This document shows, one piece after another, positions 35,901-43,961 of a stretch of 64,000 nucleotides of DNA. The position numbers and the translations under genes were made by a program. The notes beneath the pieces are model-generated. The model saw only the letters and a program-made list of their open reading frames with translations. It was not told the DNA's origin and made no database searches. Positions within the stretch are counted from its first letter, which is position 1, and each line of letters begins with the position of its first letter. Source of the DNA: Rickettsiales bacterium (lineage in GTDB: Bacteria; Pseudomonadota; Alphaproteobacteria; Rickettsiales; UBA1997); NCBI GenBank assembly GCA_031289855.1, contig JAITOR010000075.1, positions 9,746 through 73,745 on the forward strand, given 5' to 3'.

Positions 35901-36875
35901 TTACAATATTAATAGTTTTCTTGATATACTTTTTATTCTTTTATCTTCACTTTTTCTTAATAAAAAATATCCCGTCAATCTTTCGGCAATCATACCAATA
36001 TCTCTAAATTTTCTACTATCTTTTGGTAATTTTTCCTCTAATTTAAATAATATAGGAAATATCCAATTGGAATATTCAAAAAATAATTCTCTCTTCATTA
36101 TAAATATATTATTAAAATAAATTTTGTCACCCTCAAAAAATTTTTTCACATCTTGATATTGTGATGGGTATTTATCTTTAATAAAAGTCATGGTTTCATT
36201 AAAAATATCTATACTAACCGCTTTGTTATATGGCATCATGTATTGAAAGTAAACGCTTAAAACGTTTCTTAACTGTGTTGTTACTAAATCCATACCCTCC
36301 ATAACATCTTCTATTGCTCTGTATTCCAGCAGTTTTCCATAATGATAAACTCCAATATATTCCGGATTTCCAATTTTATCATAGTTTTTCCATGCCCAAT
36401 AAATACCAGTCATCTCATTCCAATATCTATTGTAGCGAGAAACATTGTCACCAGTATCATCACCTATCATGTTATCATTCAACCATTTATGGGGGTGGAG
36501 CAGAGTTTTTTTATAGTGCTCTTTGAAATCAGTTGCTATTTCTTCACCTACCTTGGCAATACTTCTACCACAATGTATTGGAAGTATTACTTTGTTTTGC
36601 CAAAGTGTATAAGGTTTGTGATAACAGGCAATAATTTTGATGTTATATCTTGTTTTATCATCTGGATTATCATATCTGTATTTTTTTATTTCAATTGGTT
36701 TTTTTAAATTAATTTGCTCCTCAAGTTGAGCCAATATTGTTCTATCAAATGTACAATGTGAATAAAATTTTTTTAAATTAACTGCCAATTGTTCTATCAA
36801 ATATACATATGAATGAAATGAAATTAAAATAAATGATATGACGATAATATTTGAATAATATTTATTTTTTAACAT
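35901..36875 (-). CDS. DUF4422 glycosyltransferase-like protein, paralog 1
   Basis: A 324-aa protein with one N-terminal hydrophobic helix (IIVISFILISFHSYVYLI) and a DUF4422 domain from residue ~75: IKIIACYHKPYTLW, VILPIHCGR, DDTGDNVSRYN, TGIYWAWKNYDKIGNPEYIGVYHYGK and the C-terminal AERLTGYFLL. DUF4422 proteins occur in capsule and LPS clusters and are thought to be glycosyltransferases. A second member lies at 48562-49560. A dispersed repeat lies about 96 nt upstream. The N-terminal helix suggests membrane association. Confidence 0.82.
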   Translation of the reverse strand: MLKNKYYSNIIVISFILISFHSYVYLIEQLAVNLKKFYSHCTFDRTILAQLEEQINLKKPIEIKKYRYDNPDDKTRYNIKIIACYHKPYTLWQNKVILPIHCGRSIAKVGEEIATDFKEHYKKTLLHPHKWLNDNMIGDDTGDNVSRYNRYWNEMTGIYWAWKNYDKIGNPEYIGVYHYGKLLEYRAIEDVMEGMDLVTTQLRNVLSVYFQYMMPYNKAVSIDIFNETMTFIKDKYPSQYQDVKKFFEGDKIYFNNIFIMKRELFFEYSNWIFPILFKLEEKLPKDSRKFRDIGMIAERLTGYFLLRKSEDKRIKSISRKLLIL

Positions 36876-36970
36876 TTTATTATGTTATTAATTAAAAAAT
36901 AAAAAACAAATTTAATTAATAAGTTTTTTCATGTCTTTTTCATAATTATATTCCTATATTTTGTTAATAT

Positions 36971-37020
36971 TATTTATATTATACATCATAAGTGTAAAGT
37001 GCGGAAGTATATAAATAAAA
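36971..37020 (+). repeat. Dispersed ~50-bp repeat, copy 2
   Basis: TTTATATTATACATCATAAG, then GTAAAGT, then GGAAGTATATAAA, flanked by inverted 7-mers TTTATAT/ATATAAA. It shares nearly all positions with copy 3 at 39825. It lies between the divergent DUF4422 gene and kdsD. A partial inverted core (AGTACTTCCATACTTA, 37045-37060) follows. Confidence 0.8.
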
Positions 37021-37169
37021 AATATTATAAAATTATTTTTCAAAAGTACTTCCATACTTAAAATAAATAAGTTATACTCAAAATAACAATTACCAAAAAA
37101 TTGCTAAAATTGAATATAATTTTTTGCTTTTTTATTTATTAATATTATTGTATCAGTTAGGGAGATTTT

Positions 37170-38138
37170 ATGAAATATATCAAATTTGGAGAGCATTCTT
37201 TAAATATTGAAATAAAGGCAATGCAATCACTTTTACAACATTCTTTAAACGATGTTTTTGAGAAAGTTGTGGGAACAATTTTAAATACAAAGGGACGAAT
37301 TATTGTAAGTGGTATCGGTAAACCAGGTTATATAGCACACAAAATTGCAGCAACCCTTGCTTCCACTGGCACACCAGCCTATTATATACACTCTGATGAA
37401 GCCAGTCATGGAGATTTGGGAATGGTAAGTAATAACGACACAATCATTATGTTGTCAGCCTCCGGTGAGTCAAAAGAATTGAAAGATTTAATACATTATG
37501 CGAAAAGATTGGAAATTCCACTTATTGGACTCACAAGAAATAAAGATTCTTTTTTAGCCCAAATGTCTGATATTCCAGTGGTCCTTGAGGATATTGAGGA
37601 AACCAACGTGCTTAAATCACCCACAACTTCAAGTTTAATGTTCCTTGCTTATTTTGATGCGATAATCACTGCCCTGATAAATGTAAAAGGCTTTGATGTT
37701 GAAAAATATAAATTATTGCATCCAGGCGGAAAGCTTGGGGCAAGTATGCTTAAAGTTAAAGAAGTTATGTCAACAGATGCCCCACTTTGCTATGATACTG
37801 ACGACATAAAAAAGGTCGTTGATGTTATGATAAAAGTAAATAAAGGTTGTGTTGGTATTATAAATAAAAACGATGATTTAGTTGGCATTATTGCTGATGG
37901 TGATTTTAAGAGAAATATACTTGTTTACAAAGATCTTTTGGAAGCAAAAATCGTCGATATAATGGTTAAAAATCCACTTACCATAAATGAAAATCAATTT
38001 GCAATCGATGCTGTAAGTATTATGCAAGGAAATAATATTAAAAAAAGATATGTGCAAAATCTTTTTGTGCTAAATGATTACAAAAAAGTTGTGGGACATT
38101 TGCATATACAACAATTGCTATTGGCAGGCGTATTATGA
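37170..38138 (+). CDS. kdsD: Arabinose-5-phosphate isomerase KdsD
   Basis: KdsD (322 aa) interconverts ribulose-5-phosphate and arabinose-5-phosphate, the first step to Kdo for LPS. N-terminal SIS domain: GRIIVSGIGKPGYIAHKIAATLASTGTPAYYIH, SEASHGDLGM-like DEASHGDLGM and HPGGKLGASM; then two CBS domains (residues ~205-322). AGGGAG lies 7 nt before the ATG. Its stop overlaps the next start (ATGA), forming an operon with two lipoproteins. Confidence 0.95.
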   Translation: MKYIKFGEHSLNIEIKAMQSLLQHSLNDVFEKVVGTILNTKGRIIVSGIGKPGYIAHKIAATLASTGTPAYYIHSDEASHGDLGMVSNNDTIIMLSASGESKELKDLIHYAKRLEIPLIGLTRNKDSFLAQMSDIPVVLEDIEETNVLKSPTTSSLMFLAYFDAIITALINVKGFDVEKYKLLHPGGKLGASMLKVKEVMSTDAPLCYDTDDIKKVVDVMIKVNKGCVGIINKNDDLVGIIADGDFKRNILVYKDLLEAKIVDIMVKNPLTINENQFAIDAVSIMQGNNIKKRYVQNLFVLNDYKKVVGHLHIQQLLLAGVL

Positions 38139-38866
38139 AAAAGATATTAGTTTTACTTCCATTGTTTTTGATATCTTGTGCTTCACAAGATATGGGGCAA
38201 CCAAGGGTAAAATTGGTGGATTCACAGGGCAATCCTGTAAAATTGAATAAAATTGTTCCAAAATTTAATGCTGAGCAATTAGAAAAACAAAGAGAGACGG
38301 TGGATAGAACGCAAAATAGTGAGAATAGAAAAGTTGAAATAACGAAATTTAAACAAATAAATACTAATTTTGATATTGAATCTGACGATAACATTATAAA
38401 TAATGAAGCGAATGAAGGTAATGGTATAGGTAATGCTTACCCGGATGAACTTTTTGCAGATAGAATTACAAATTACAATTATAATTATACGCAACAAATG
38501 CAAAATGAATCACCAAAGAAGGAGAGTAAAGTTGTGGTGGTGAATACTGAAGAAATAAAGGCAACACCACCACCTTCTTCCCAACCAAAAACCACACCAA
38601 TACCAGCACCATCACCTACCATCAAAAACAAAAAAGGTTATTATATACAAATAGGAATTTATAGTGAAAAGAAAAATGCACAAAATATGTATAATAAATT
38701 TAAAAAAATAAATATGGGAGAAATTAGTGAATATGTGGACAAAAATGGAAAAGTAAAATATAAAGTTGCATTAGGACCATATAATGAAAGGAAATATGCT
38801 GGCATAGATATGAATAAAATAATAAATACGGGGCATTACGATGTGTATATCGCAGAACAAAAATAG
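38135..38866 (+). CDS. SPOR-domain lipoprotein
   Basis: A 243-aa lipoprotein: signal KKILVLLPLFLISC with lipobox ISC, a long low-complexity linker with a Pro-rich stretch (PPPSSQPKTTPIPAPSP), and a C-terminal SPOR domain (residues ~168-243: GYYIQIGIYSEKKNAQNMY ... YKVALGPYNERKYA). SPOR domains bind glycan strands stripped of stem peptides, often at the septum. It is not RlpA, since no double-psi barrel is seen. Coupled to kdsD by ATGA. Confidence 0.85.
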   Translation: MKKILVLLPLFLISCASQDMGQPRVKLVDSQGNPVKLNKIVPKFNAEQLEKQRETVDRTQNSENRKVEITKFKQINTNFDIESDDNIINNEANEGNGIGNAYPDELFADRITNYNYNYTQQMQNESPKKESKVVVVNTEEIKATPPPSSQPKTTPIPAPSPTIKNKKGYYIQIGIYSEKKNAQNMYNKFKKINMGEISEYVDKNGKVKYKVALGPYNERKYAGIDMNKIINTGHYDVYIAEQK

Positions 38867-39452
38867 ATTATTATTAGTATTATTATTGCTTTTGACATCT
38901 TGTGAAGCATTGTTATCGTATGAACCTACGAAAAGATCTAATGATGATTTTTTAGATACATATGGTACAAAAATTGAAAGGGCAAAGGAAAAACATTATC
39001 AAAGCATAAAGGAACAAAATTATCAAGGTGCAACTTTTGAAAATACTGCTATGGGTAGAGAAAAAGCAAGAGAAATGGAATTTTTGGTGTCAAATGAAGA
39101 AAACAAGCCATACAAGGAGTTAGAAAATGCTGGTGGTATAGGAATTAAGTATTTATCGGATAATGTTGATAGATATAAAGAGGATGAAATTGATATTTTC
39201 AGCACCATACAACCTGAGGATGATGATTTTGTTCGTTTTAATAAGGGAACGAAAGATTATACTGAAATTGATAACCGAGAATTACAGGAAGATTATGATA
39301 AAATTATGGAAGATGGTAGTGTGGAAAGATATGAAGCAAGATTGAAAAAACTCAAAGAAGATGAACAAAAGCAAAATGACACTGGAACTTTGAATAAAAT
39401 GACGAAAGGACTTAAAAAGTTTGGAGCAACGGTTAAAGGGTTGTTGAAATAA
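38841..39452 (+). CDS. Lipoprotein of unknown function
   Basis: A 203-aa protein with a hydrophobic signal and lipobox (LLLVLLLLLTSC), then a highly charged, mostly helical mature part rich in Lys, Glu and Asp, with IDIFSTIQPEDDDFVRFNKG in the middle and a basic C-terminus. It begins 26 nt inside the preceding gene. No family recognised; the operon with kdsD and a SPOR lipoprotein suggests an envelope role. Confidence 0.72.
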   Translation: MCISQNKNRLLLVLLLLLTSCEALLSYEPTKRSNDDFLDTYGTKIERAKEKHYQSIKEQNYQGATFENTAMGREKAREMEFLVSNEENKPYKELENAGGIGIKYLSDNVDRYKEDEIDIFSTIQPEDDDFVRFNKGTKDYTEIDNRELQEDYDKIMEDGSVERYEARLKKLKEDEQKQNDTGTLNKMTKGLKKFGATVKGLLK

Positions 39453-39494
39453 TTATTTACTTCAACATTTCTATGTACTTCGCCAATCCTTTTT

Positions 39495-39824
39495 TCACCT
39501 ATATCTCCATTCTTTCTCTTTTTCGTTTACTTCATCCTGATTATTTCCATTTTTGCATAATCTATCTACGTTGGATATAACTATTTTATCTTCTTTTTTT
39601 GTTGTTCGTTCTATTAATTCTGAAAAAACCACTTTTTGATAAAATAAAGTATTGACAATTTCTCATAAGTTCCAATTCGAAATATAGTTCACTATCATTA
39701 TTCATATCAAAATAATTAAATGAATATTTATATTTGATATATCTTTTACAAGATTTTGTAATATATTATTATTCAATCTTGCCTTCACTAAATTCATAGA
39801 ACTTGAAAAGATAAATGTAATATT
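39495..39824 (-). pseudogene. Decayed GT11-like (alpha-1,2-fucosyltransferase type) gene, C-terminal third
   Basis: On the minus strand three frames in succession carry pieces in the order expected of a GT11 C-terminus: FIFSSSMNLVKARL (39815 downward, like FSDDxxWVKxxL), then NDSELYFELELMRNCQYFIL and SKSGFF (like NDxxELYLMSxCxxxIIxNSxFSWW), then EDKIVISNVDRLCKNGNNQ (like NKIVIAPKxWxxN) ending EWRYR-stop at 39495. Each junction needs a frameshift, and the WW of FSWW is lost. The N-terminal two thirds are missing, and the recognisable part stops exactly where repeat copy 3 begins. Similarity was judged by eye. Confidence 0.55.
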
Positions 39825-39877
39825 CATTTATATTATACATCATAAGTGTAAAGTACGGAAGTACATAAAGAAAATAA
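39825..39877 (+). repeat. Dispersed ~50-bp repeat, copy 3
   Basis: TTTATATTATACATCATAAG, GTAAAGT and GGAAGTACATAAA, with an AAAATAAA tail; one end base differs from the perfect inverted 7-mer. It abuts the broken end of the GT11-like pseudogene. Confidence 0.8.
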
Positions 39878-39941
39878 ATATTAATTATTATAATTGTTTT
39901 TTGTTTTTATTTCAAATTTACACGTTATATATTAATTATAT

Positions 39942-40019
39942 TTCACAATATAAATTCACAATATAGATTCACAATACAAATTTACAATACAAATCCACAA
40001 CGCATCTTCACAATCTATT
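39942..40019 (+). repeat. 13-bp tandem array, six units
   Basis: Six contiguous 13-nt units: TTCACAATATAAA, TTCACAATATAGA, TTCACAATACAAA, TTTACAATACAAA, TCCACAACGCATC, TTCACAATCTATT. The first four differ by one to three bases; the last two have decayed. The region 39878-40210 has no gene and is otherwise AT-rich spacer. Iteron-like binding sites or a decayed minisatellite are both possible. Confidence 0.8.
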
Positions 40020-40210
40020 TATTTATCGAACAACATATTTAATTCATTAAATATCACCCAGTTAAATATGTTTTTTCAATTAATTATTTATATGTTTATG
40101 TTGTTATTGATAATCAATTATATAATCTTATTATATAACAATAAAACCAAATACGCAAATTAATATTACACTATGCCTATATTTTTATTTTTAAGCCACA
40201 TTTTTTGTTT

Positions 40211-41224
40211 ATGAGGTGTATGTTTCTGAAAAATTTGACAAAAAAAAAACAGCATCATAATAAAGTGTTAATAAATAAAAATACAATGGTCAATGAAGAC
40301 AAAAACTTTTCTTCAAATGAAGGAATTGAAAAATTTGAAACAAATATTCTTGATGAAGTAAAACAATATTTGGAAAAAGGTGAAATGCAAGAAAGCGAAA
40401 AATATTTTTTAAATGGAATTATTAGAAAATATAAACCTAAAAAATTATTGGAAGTTGGAGTTTCGGCTGGTGGTTCGAGTATAATTATGTTAAATGCAAT
40501 AAAAGAGTATGATGCAAGATTATATTCGGTGGATTATAGTAAAAAATACTATCGAGACAATACCAAAGAAACTGGCTACTTGGTTCAAGAAAATGTTCCA
40601 CATTTAGCAAATAAATATAAATTATATACCGGTAATATAGCGGCAAATTTTATGGAAGAAATTGGAGGTGATATAGATTTGTGTTTGTTGGATACTGTGC
40701 ACTCGATACCGGGAGAATTGCTTGATATTTTAATGATTTTGCCCTTCATGAAAAAAGATGGAATAATTGTTTTACACGACACATCTTATCATTGTTTCAA
40801 AAACACTGCTTATTCAAATGGGATATTGTTTAGTGTCATAAAGGCCAATAAATTACAACCATTGATGAATGAAGATTCTATTCCATTGCCAAATATTGGA
40901 GCATTTCAATTAATGAATGACACCATGCAATATGCAAGTGATATATTTCTTTCGTTAAATTTGCCATGGCAATATTTGCCATCCGATGCTTGTATACAAG
41001 AGGCCATCAAGTTGTATTTAAAATATTACAAGGAAAAGGATATAAAAATTTTAGAAAAAATATTTCTTTACAATAAGAAGATATGTGAGAATAAAATAAA
41101 GTACAAAGGAATTAATGTTGCTTGTAAAAAATATAAAAAATATCCAAAATGGCTTATATATTTTTTGTGTTGGTTCGTGGTGAAGAAAATAAATAGAAAC
41201 AAAATGAGGAAAAAATATATATAA
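40211..41224 (+). CDS. Class I SAM-dependent methyltransferase (Methyltransf_24/CmcI-like)
   Basis: A ~337-aa protein with a central Rossmann methyltransferase fold: motif I KKLLEVGVSAGGSSIIML, acidic loop YSVDYSKKYY, then DIDLCLLDTVHSIPGELLDIL and KKDGIIVLHDTSYH. This is the sugar O-methyltransferase/CmcI-like branch often found in surface-polysaccharide loci. Start is uncertain: ATG at 40211 or 40220 (GAGG lies between them), or 40289. It follows the GT11 remnant and a tandem array and may belong to an eroded glycan locus. Confidence 0.75.
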   Translation: MRCMFLKNLTKKKQHHNKVLINKNTMVNEDKNFSSNEGIEKFETNILDEVKQYLEKGEMQESEKYFLNGIIRKYKPKKLLEVGVSAGGSSIIMLNAIKEYDARLYSVDYSKKYYRDNTKETGYLVQENVPHLANKYKLYTGNIAANFMEEIGGDIDLCLLDTVHSIPGELLDILMILPFMKKDGIIVLHDTSYHCFKNTAYSNGILFSVIKANKLQPLMNEDSIPLPNIGAFQLMNDTMQYASDIFLSLNLPWQYLPSDACIQEAIKLYLKYYKEKDIKILEKIFLYNKKICENKIKYKGINVACKKYKKYPKWLIYFLCWFVVKKINRNKMRKKYI

Positions 41225-41227
41225 TAC

Positions 41228-41255
41228 TTGATTTATTAAAAACATATGGTATTAT
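41228..41255 (+). promoter_or_regulatory. Promoter of tRNA-Arg
   Basis: TTGATT (41228-41233), 16-nt spacer, TATTAT (41250-41255), about 8 nt before the mature tRNA end. Confidence 0.5.
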
Positions 41256-41263
41256 AAAAATAT

Positions 41264-41340
41264 GCACTCATAGCTTAACTGGATAGAGCATTGGTCTTCG
41301 GAACCACAGATTGGGGGTTCAAATCCCTCTGGGTGCACCA
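41264..41340 (+). tRNA. tRNA-Arg (UCG)
   Basis: Acceptor GCACTCA pairs with TGGGTGC (one G-U), D-arm AGCTTAACTGGATAGAGC, anticodon loop CTTCGGA giving anticodon TCG, T-arm with GGGTTCAAATCCC, encoded CCA. Confidence 0.93.
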
Positions 41341-41458
41341 TATAATTTTTGGAAATTTTCCCTCGTATTTTCCCGTTGTGTTTATAGTGTGAGATGGTTT
41401 TCTATTTCTTTTTTTGCATGGTTAGTTCCATCAACTTTAATACCAAATTACATGTTTG

Positions 41459-42172
41459 TTAGTTGTTCTTAATCACAGTATATTCGCCTTCTCCGTTTAT
41501 TACTTTTTTAAAAGAGTCTTTTTCGTCAATCTTAAAAACCAATATTGGCATCTTATTATCCCTTGCCAATGTTAAAGCTGTTGGATCCATAACTCTAATA
41601 TCTTTCTTTATGGCTTCGTTAAACGAAATTTCATCATACCTAATCGCATCAGGATATTTCATTGGATCTTTATCATATACACCCTTTACTTTTGTTCCTT
41701 TTAATACCGCATCACATTGCATTTCACTTGCTCTCAAAACTGATGCTGTATCGGTGGTAAAAAAGGGACTTCCAAGTCCCGCCACAAATATAACCACTCG
41801 ATTTTTTTCCAAATGTCTAATCGCTTTTCTCATTATATATGGTTCACAAACTTTGTTTATCTCGATGGCCGACTGCATTCTCACTTCCACACCAAGTTTT
41901 TCAATACAGGCCTGTAATGCAATGCCATTCATGGCTGTTGCCAACATACCCATATAATCCGCACTCACTCTGTCCATCACTTCTGTTGATACCTGCACCC
42001 CTCTAAATATATTGCCACCACCCACAACTATTGCAATTTCTGCCCCCATTTTATGTATGTCCGTAATTTCTTTACAAGTTTTTTGTAAAGCCGCCATGTC
42101 ATGCCCAAAAGCATTTCCACCCATTAAAGATTCACCCGATACTTTGAATAAAATTCGTTTATATTTTAGCAT
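41459..42172 (-). CDS. pyrH: UMP kinase
   Basis: PyrH (237 aa) phosphorylates UMP to UDP; it is the bacterial amino-acid-kinase-fold type. YKRILFKVSGESLMGG, IVVGGGNIFRG, DYMGMLATAMN and GLGSPFFTTDTASVLRA are family blocks. AGGA precedes the ATG. The usual partners tsf and frr are not adjacent. Confidence 0.97.
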   Translation of the reverse strand: MLKYKRILFKVSGESLMGGNAFGHDMAALQKTCKEITDIHKMGAEIAIVVGGGNIFRGVQVSTEVMDRVSADYMGMLATAMNGIALQACIEKLGVEVRMQSAIEINKVCEPYIMRKAIRHLEKNRVVIFVAGLGSPFFTTDTASVLRASEMQCDAVLKGTKVKGVYDKDPMKYPDAIRYDEISFNEAIKKDIRVMDPTALTLARDNKMPILVFKIDEKDSFKKVINGEGEYTVIKNN

Positions 42173-42266
42173 TTTTAAAATCCTACAAGTTATTTAAAAA
42201 CTATTTTAATCATAGTATATAATTTTTAATTATGCAAATTTATATTTTTATGCAATTTTAATTTGC

Positions 42267-42295
42267 TTGACTTATTGTTTTTTGTATGTTATAAT
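42267..42295 (+). promoter_or_regulatory. Promoter of the 42302 HAD gene
   Basis: TTGACT (42267-42272), 17-nt spacer, TATAAT (42290-42295), then 6 nt (ACGAGT) to the ATG at 42302; no Shine-Dalgarno. A textbook example of the leaderless layout in this window. Confidence 0.75.
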
Positions 42296-42301
42296 ACGAG
42301 T

Positions 42302-43090
42302 ATGTTCGTTAAACCATTTATTATTTGGGATTTTGATGGCACATTGGTGGATAGTGAAAGATTTTTTAAAGATATAATTTATAGTTATTTGCAGGGTAGG
42401 GGATATGCCAAAGATCTAAGTAAGTTTAGTGATTACTTTTACTTCAAAAGTATGGCAGGCAAGCCTGATGGTAAAATGTTTGAAGTCATGGCTGATGCTG
42501 GAATAATTGAAAAAAATATCGTTAAACCTGAAATTTATGATGGAGATTTTTTTAGATATGCGGAAGATAGATTTAAAAATATAAAACTTGGTGAATTAAA
42601 ATTGACAAAAGGTATGGATAAAATATTGGATGCACTTTATCAAAAATACGATATGTGTATTGCAACATCTGCTCATAGGGATGATTTTTTGAAAAAATGT
42701 TATTCCGTAAATAATGAAATTATAAATGGTATGAGAAAATTTTCTGCCACAGAGGTGCCGGATGATTATAAATATTTAAATTTTGACAAATATAAAACAA
42801 AAACAAAGCCAAATCCATCTGTTTTTATTTATGCTTTTGAAAATTGCAAAGAAGTAGATTATCCTGATATTTTTAATAATTTTACTGGAAAAGTTGTTAT
42901 TTTTGAGGATTCAAAATCTGGATGTGAAGCAGGAAGAAATTTCAAAGAGTTTTTTAAAGATACAATTGTTGTGGGATATATTGGTGGGGAGCATAGGCCA
43001 GATGGTGAAGAATTAAAAAAAAGTGGTGCTGATTACATAGTAAAGGACAGAAAGGATGTTGTGGATTTATTTTGTAATGTTGTTCCGTGA
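42302..43090 (+). CDS. HAD-family hydrolase
   Basis: A 262-aa haloacid dehalogenase-like hydrolase. Motif I IWDFDGTLVDSE near the N-terminus, motif II in CIATSAHRDD, motif III Lys in KTKPNPSVF, motif IV VIFEDSKSGCEAGRN. A helical cap lies between I and II. Substrate unknown; the branch resembles beta-phosphoglucomutase/Gph-like phosphatases. The ATG at 42302 is chosen because it lies 6 nt after the -10 box; an earlier in-frame start at 42263 would lie upstream of the promoter. Confidence 0.85.
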   Translation: MFVKPFIIWDFDGTLVDSERFFKDIIYSYLQGRGYAKDLSKFSDYFYFKSMAGKPDGKMFEVMADAGIIEKNIVKPEIYDGDFFRYAEDRFKNIKLGELKLTKGMDKILDALYQKYDMCIATSAHRDDFLKKCYSVNNEIINGMRKFSATEVPDDYKYLNFDKYKTKTKPNPSVFIYAFENCKEVDYPDIFNNFTGKVVIFEDSKSGCEAGRNFKEFFKDTIVVGYIGGEHRPDGEELKKSGADYIVKDRKDVVDLFCNVVP

Positions 43091-43176
43091 CATTATATTA
43101 ATTAAATATTCGATATTTAGTAATTATAACAAAATATAATATTGATTTTTTATTATATTATAATAATATACATTAT

Positions 43177-43668
43177 ATGTATAGTTCCAGTAAAGTTGAG
43201 TTTAATTTTTTAAAAAATGTAATAGTGTTTTTCGCTATTATTGTTTTTTTGGTTCTCCCATCAATCGTTAGACGATACATACCATTTTTTACAACCTTTC
43301 CAAATGTAGTTTCTTTCTTGCTTTTTACTTATTATTTTGAAGAAGAAAGAAAATATTTTTTATATTTCATTTTTGGATTTATTTTTGATGTTTTGAATGT
43401 TTTACCATTTGGTTTTTCATCATGTATTTGGTTAATAAATCTATCTTTTACGGGATATTTTAAAAAATCAATAAATTTTAATAAATATTATTTTTTACTT
43501 TTTGATTTTTTGAATATGTTTTTTTCATTTTTTACTATGTTATTTTTGTATCAAAACACTTATAGTTTTTGGTATTATTTATGGCAATATATAGTAAATG
43601 GATTTTGGTTTATTATATTTTTTAATTATATTTACACTCCATTAAATAAAAGAAGTAAAGTAAGATGA
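43177..43668 (+). CDS. MreD-like membrane protein
   Basis: A 163-aa protein with about five membrane helices. The pattern (VVSFLLFTYYFEEERKYF, then FGFIFDVLNVLPFGFSS) resembles MreD, the rod-shape protein whose second half carries a G-xx-xDxLxxxPxG motif. mreB and mreC are not here, so the assignment rests on this motif and size. It overlaps the next gene by 4 nt, and a lytic transglycosylase follows, which fits a cell-wall role. Confidence 0.55.
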   Translation: MYSSSKVEFNFLKNVIVFFAIIVFLVLPSIVRRYIPFFTTFPNVVSFLLFTYYFEEERKYFLYFIFGFIFDVLNVLPFGFSSCIWLINLSFTGYFKKSINFNKYYFLLFDFLNMFFSFFTMLFLYQNTYSFWYYLWQYIVNGFWFIIFFNYIYTPLNKRSKVR

Positions 43669-43961
43669 TAAAAAATAAAAATAGTTTTATTGCAATATTG
43701 ATTGGGCTTTTACCTCATTGTTTTTGTTGTGGAATTCCCTTTGCCGTAATACTAATAAATCTTTTTTTTGGCACAAATATAGTATTTCAACTTAAATTTT
43801 TTAATGAATGGACTGAATATTTATTGTTTGCAATATCGGGTTTTTTTATAACAAAATTATATCTAACAAAAGATAAAAGCAGGGAAGAGAGAATTATTTT
43901 ATATATTACAACTGGAATTTTTATATTTAATTTAATTGGACATTTGGTATTTGATGCTTAA
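43665..43961 (+). CDS. Small membrane protein with HCFCCG motif
   Basis: A 98-aa protein with three predicted membrane helices. The first is interrupted by LLPHCFCCGIP, three Cys and a His close together, which looks like a metal or redox site as seen in small MerC-like or copper/mercury transport proteins, though no family is assigned. It overlaps its neighbours on both sides by 4 and 8 nt, within the MreD-like/lytic transglycosylase unit. Confidence 0.65.
   Translation: MIKNKNSFIAILIGLLPHCFCCGIPFAVILINLFFGTNIVFQLKFFNEWTEYLLFAISGFFITKLYLTKDKSREERIILYITTGIFIFNLIGHLVFDA

Noticed and set aside
39942..40019. CRISPR array
   Set aside because: Units are 13 bp and directly adjacent with no spacers, and no cas genes are present.
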